From Stentor roeselii (taxonomy: Eukaryota; Ciliophora; Heterotrichea; Heterotrichida; Stentoridae), in contig RSEH01000044.1 in assembly GCA_006503475.1 (NCBI GenBank), forward strand, positions 1 to 64,000: DNA of 64,000 nucleotides, written 5' to 3'. Made by a program: the position numbers and the translations under genes. Shown piece after piece: positions 61,145 to 64,000 of the stretch (position 1 is the stretch's first letter; every line of letters begins with the position of its first letter). The notes below the pieces were generated by a model, which saw nothing but the letters and a program-made list of their open reading frames with translations, had not been told where the DNA came from and did not search any database.

Positions 61145-61810
61145 TTATTCTTTACTTTTTCTTTCTAAAGGTTTCGATTGCCCTTCATGTGCATCTCTCT
61201 GTCTTTTAGAAGGTAAGCTGTAATCGTATAAAGGAAAAATTGAACTTACTCTACTACTTGGAGTCCTTGGAGTACAGAACCTTGAGTTGCTTTTCCCACT
61301 TCTCGCTGACTGTTCAGCTAGTCGAAGAGCGACGATTTCTTTTTCACTGATTTCTGGCATCACGTAAGAATGTCCTGAAAAGTTCGAATTCTTCAGCCTG
61401 GTGTTTTGACTTCTTATCCAAGAATGAGGCTTTTTCAACCCTGGGTCTTTGAAGCCTTTAGCTTGAAATAAAAGATTGTGACTTTGGATTTCTTTGAAGG
61501 AACTTTTGGATGAACTTGGTTGGAGCCACCAGTGTTTTTCATGGAAAGTCTCTTTGTTTTGTTGGTTTAGATGAATGAAATTCAGGTTTTCTTCGCTTAT
61601 GTTTTTTTCGAGGAACTCGTCTAATGAATTTAGGGCTTTTTCTTGGTTTTGTTTTAGCAGATCAGCTTTTTTTTCGAGTTCCCATGGCTCGTTGGTTTCG
61701 TTTTCAAGGAGAGAGATCATGATGTTGAACTTTGATTTGTCGGGAAAGTAATGCCTTTCGATGATTTCTCCTATTTTTTCGTTGAATTTTTCGTCTTTAA
61801 GGGCTTTCAT
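61145..61810 (-). CDS. ESS2: ESS2 (DGCR14/Bis1) nuclear splicing-associated protein
   Basis: A short (221 residues) homologue of ESS2, a spliceosome C-complex component. Key matches recalled from human ESS2: the start LKDEKFNEKIGEIIERHYFPD (human ...YIEGLQTVIQRDFFPD), SLDEFLEKNISEENLNF (human SLDAFLARYTSEDNASF), HEKHWWL (human RARHAWL), SHNLLFQAKG (human KNSLMYYPEG) and NTRL. The human protein is about twice as long; the middle region is reduced here. The tail has Ser/Arg-rich TPRTPSSR. Ends in TAA; lies 50 bp from the 3' end of CPSF73 on the same strand. Confidence 0.88.
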   Translation of the reverse strand: MKALKDEKFNEKIGEIIERHYFPDKSKFNIMISLLENETNEPWELEKKADLLKQNQEKALNSLDEFLEKNISEENLNFIHLNQQNKETFHEKHWWLQPSSSKSSFKEIQSHNLLFQAKGFKDPGLKKPHSWIRSQNTRLKNSNFSGHSYVMPEISEKEIVALRLAEQSARSGKSNSRFCTPRTPSSRVSSIFPLYDYSLPSKRQRDAHEGQSKPLERKSKE

Positions 61811-61860
61811 CTATTATTATAGACTAAATCATCTAAAAGAAATGACATACCCTAAAACTG

Positions 61861-63837
61861 TTAAATTTTCAAAATATTACTTAGAATGTCCTTAACACAC
61901 GATTCCAGTATCTCCGAAGAGCTTTTCACCTGCTGATTATCCCAATCAATAAAAACCTCAAATTCATTCTTAACAACTTTAATCCTGCGAGTACCATCAT
62001 CAGAAGTGACCGAAGGGAACCTTTTTTCAAGTAAAGCAACAAAGAACGAGTATTTTCTACAATCTTCCTCAACTTCATTAATACTCTGCAAAAGTGCAGG
62101 ATTGGGATTGCTAGTGACCTGCATGACCATGAGTGCAATAGTATCAGCGACCATATCAGCTAAAGGTCCAGCTTGCCATTCAAGCATAACTTTCTGTTCC
62201 ATCATTTTAACAGAAACAATTTCTTCCACCCAAAAAAAGTGAATTCCTTGCGATTCCCCAACTAAAACATTCGGAAAAAGCGATTTAATCAAATACATCA
62301 GAACTCGAAAAGTATTAAAATAAGGAACAAGTAGTTTTTGCAGAAACTTATTCATTCCAATAGAAGTATAATCAGGAAGACTATCAACAGGAAGTATCAT
62401 ATGTTCCGGTTCTTTCCTTACAATAATCCCTTCTTCTGGAAAGTCCTGATTTTTCACTATCTTCGCATTGATCTTCACAGGGAAGAAGTATTCAACAGTC
62501 TGACAGTTGACAGGCGTGACAACATTCATTGTAAAGTTTCTTTCAAGAGCCGCTCGAAGACGGCTCATTTCATTAGAGTCTCCATGAACAAGTACCACAT
62601 AACTTGGCTTTAAAGTCTGTATAAAATTCGAAGTCTGTTTATAGTCCGCATGTGCAGAGAACGAAACATAATGAACACTCATATTAACCGGTTTAATACT
62701 TCCATTAGTCGCAATAATCTCTCGAGGTTGATTCAATAAGTCCTTTGCCAAAGTATTTTCCACACAATAACCAGTTAAAACAAGTCCATTTCTATTATCT
62801 TCACACCATTGTTCAAATAAATCTCGACTTTGCCCATTTTGAAGCATTCCTGGAGAAGCCATGACGACACTTGCGGTACTTTGGTCGAAGTTTTCCATGC
62901 TTTTCAGGTTTGAGATGTATTTGAATTCGAATGGGTTGCGACCTTGTTCGAATTGTCGCCGGACTGACTCGCCCATGGTGTTGATGTAAGTTTGGAAGAC
63001 TGTCATGCATTTTTTAGCGAGAGAAGAGGCGTAGTAGATGCGAATGTCTCGGATTTCGGCATGAGCTTCCCAGTATTCGTCGAGGATTAGAAGTAATTCT
63101 TGTGCACGGCCTAAGGCGAAGACTGGTAAAAGACATTTTCCACCGTTTTTTACTATGTTGTGAACGTATTGAGTGAATAAACGCTCTCGGACTAAACGAG
63201 GCTCGTGGATCTGGACACCGTAAGTACTTTCTACTATTAGGATGTCAACTGGAACGTCTGGAGCTTTCGCTGGGTAGAGGTGACGGTCTTCTTCGCAGGA
63301 GTAGTCACCTGTGTATAGCACTTTTATACCTGCGATTTCGATCATGAACATCGCTGCTCCTAGCACGTGACCTGCATTGTAGCACCAAAAGTTAATCCCA
63401 TTGACTTCTTTTTCTTGGTGATAGTCAATCAACTCAACTTTTTCCAATGCTAGATTCAGGTCTTGAGGAGAATACAAACGTTCAGATTCAGCTCCAATGT
63501 TGCTTACCTTCACATAATCACTAAACAAAAGTTTGAGAATCTTCTGAGTTGGATGAGTCATGAAAGTAATTCCTTTGAATACAGTTTTCGTCAAGAAATA
63601 CGGCAAAGCTCCAGAGTGGTCTAAGTGAAAATGAGTGACAAGCAGCAAGTCAATCTTTTCCACGTCGACCTCGTCAAAAGCTGGAAGCGCGTTTTGACCA
63701 CTGAGTGCTGGGTGGATTCCACAGTCAAACATCACAGTCTTTCCTCTGAATTTCAAGATAATGCAAGAACGACCTACTTCATTCCCAGCTCCTAAAGGAA
63801 TTATTTCAAGTTTTTCTCCTTGAATCGTTCTTTCCAT
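61861..63837 (-). CDS. CPSF3: CPSF73 (CPSF3), pre-mRNA 3'-end endonuclease
   Basis: A 658-residue metallo-beta-lactamase/beta-CASP nuclease that cuts pre-mRNA before polyadenylation. The signature HFHLDHSG lies at residues 69-76, near the same place as in human CPSF73 (His71, His73, Asp75, His76). Further motifs: DCGIHP, YNAGHVLGA, YTGDYS, the beta-CASP part (LPVFALGRAQELLLIL, VVMASPGMLQNGQSR), and HYVSFSAHADYKQ. The C-terminal third is the usual CPSF73 dimerisation domain. Length matches the family (human 684). Ends in TAA. Confidence 0.96.
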   Translation of the reverse strand: MERTIQGEKLEIIPLGAGNEVGRSCIILKFRGKTVMFDCGIHPALSGQNALPAFDEVDVEKIDLLLVTHFHLDHSGALPYFLTKTVFKGITFMTHPTQKILKLLFSDYVKVSNIGAESERLYSPQDLNLALEKVELIDYHQEKEVNGINFWCYNAGHVLGAAMFMIEIAGIKVLYTGDYSCEEDRHLYPAKAPDVPVDILIVESTYGVQIHEPRLVRERLFTQYVHNIVKNGGKCLLPVFALGRAQELLLILDEYWEAHAEIRDIRIYYASSLAKKCMTVFQTYINTMGESVRRQFEQGRNPFEFKYISNLKSMENFDQSTASVVMASPGMLQNGQSRDLFEQWCEDNRNGLVLTGYCVENTLAKDLLNQPREIIATNGSIKPVNMSVHYVSFSAHADYKQTSNFIQTLKPSYVVLVHGDSNEMSRLRAALERNFTMNVVTPVNCQTVEYFFPVKINAKIVKNQDFPEEGIIVRKEPEHMILPVDSLPDYTSIGMNKFLQKLLVPYFNTFRVLMYLIKSLFPNVLVGESQGIHFFWVEEIVSVKMMEQKVMLEWQAGPLADMVADTIALMVMQVTSNPNPALLQSINEVEEDCRKYSFFVALLEKRFPSVTSDDGTRRIKVVKNEFEVFIDWDNQQVKSSSEILESCVKDILSNILKI

Positions 63838-64000
63838 TAGAAATTATCTGAAAACCTTAAAAATACTGAAAATTTTCCAAATTTTGACTAATTTGTCAAC
63901 CTTTAATGAATTTTTTGAAAATTTAGTAAAAACAATGATTTTTGTAAAGAAAAAGTTATTAATATTGTTTTTTCTTATTTTCCAATCTTTTGTCATCTGG
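63838..64000. other. AT-rich flank upstream of CPSF73
   Basis: AT-rich sequence without a visible gene. It presumably carries the CPSF73 promoter. Confidence 0.4.

Noticed and set aside
1-64000. tRNA genes, CRISPR arrays, insertion sequences, retroelement or virus-like elements
   Set aside because: I saw no cloverleaf-type sequences, spaced short repeats, terminal repeats with transposase, reverse transcriptase or capsid-like frames; a proper search could still find small RNA genes.

Overview
The window reads as somatic (macronuclear-type) DNA of a heterotrich ciliate, most likely Blepharisma or a close relative. Evidence: (1) nearly every supported gene ends in TAA or TAG, while TGA lies in-frame inside conserved proteins (the CEP78-like gene and an LRR gene) where Trp fits; (2) five spliceosomal introns are exactly 15 nt, all of the form GTA...TAG; (3) gene packing is extreme, with convergent genes whose stop codons overlap and divergent start codons 15 bp apart; (4) the protein set is ciliary/eukaryotic (kinesin, SHIPPO-repeat protein, CEP78-like, SCAPER, CPSF73, ESS2, R2R3-Myb). 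Stentor shares the tiny introns but uses the standard code. No germline-type interruptions break the long reading frames.

Layout. 0.3-14.3 kb: dense genes (ammonium transporter, B-box protein, EF-hand/C2 membrane protein, Bet1-like SNARE, glutaredoxin, kinesin, phosphoacetylglucosamine mutase, HAD phosphatase, MFS carrier, small coiled-coil proteins). 14.35-15.52 kb: AT-rich minisatellite with a 51-57 bp unit and a 322 bp higher-order period, between two divergent genes. 15.5-23.5 kb: a WD40-ankyrin-TRP-like channel fusion, a bacterial-type DD-carboxypeptidase, LRR proteins including a CEP78 homologue, and a Myb factor. 23.5-27.7 kb: three tandem SAM-methyltransferase paralogues. 28-39.5 kb: START protein, divergent actin, RING-rich protein, SCAPER, a kinesin-like pseudomotor, a DSP-gelsolin phosphatase and a coiled-coil protein. 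39.5-54.4 kb: a gene-poor, AT-rich island of duplicated and decaying genes (Kelch-like pair, DUF4246 inverted pair plus a decayed copy, a ubiquitin-like tandem protein, an unrecognised relic). 54.4-63.8 kb: dense again (a large PAS/transmembrane protein, an Rdx-fold protein, a SHIPPO protein, ESS2, CPSF73).

The genes do not form an operon-like pathway; neighbours are mostly unrelated housekeeping, ciliary and signalling genes. The most unusual large-scale feature is a block-wise alternation of strand composition: stretches of about 300-600 bp switch between C/A-rich and G/T-rich on the + strand, often abruptly and inside single exons, which changes codon choice along a gene. I found no explanation for it in the annotated features.

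Limits: all homology calls are by eye from remembered family motifs; no search, alignment or expression data were used. Introns lying in phase inside open frames could have been missed.
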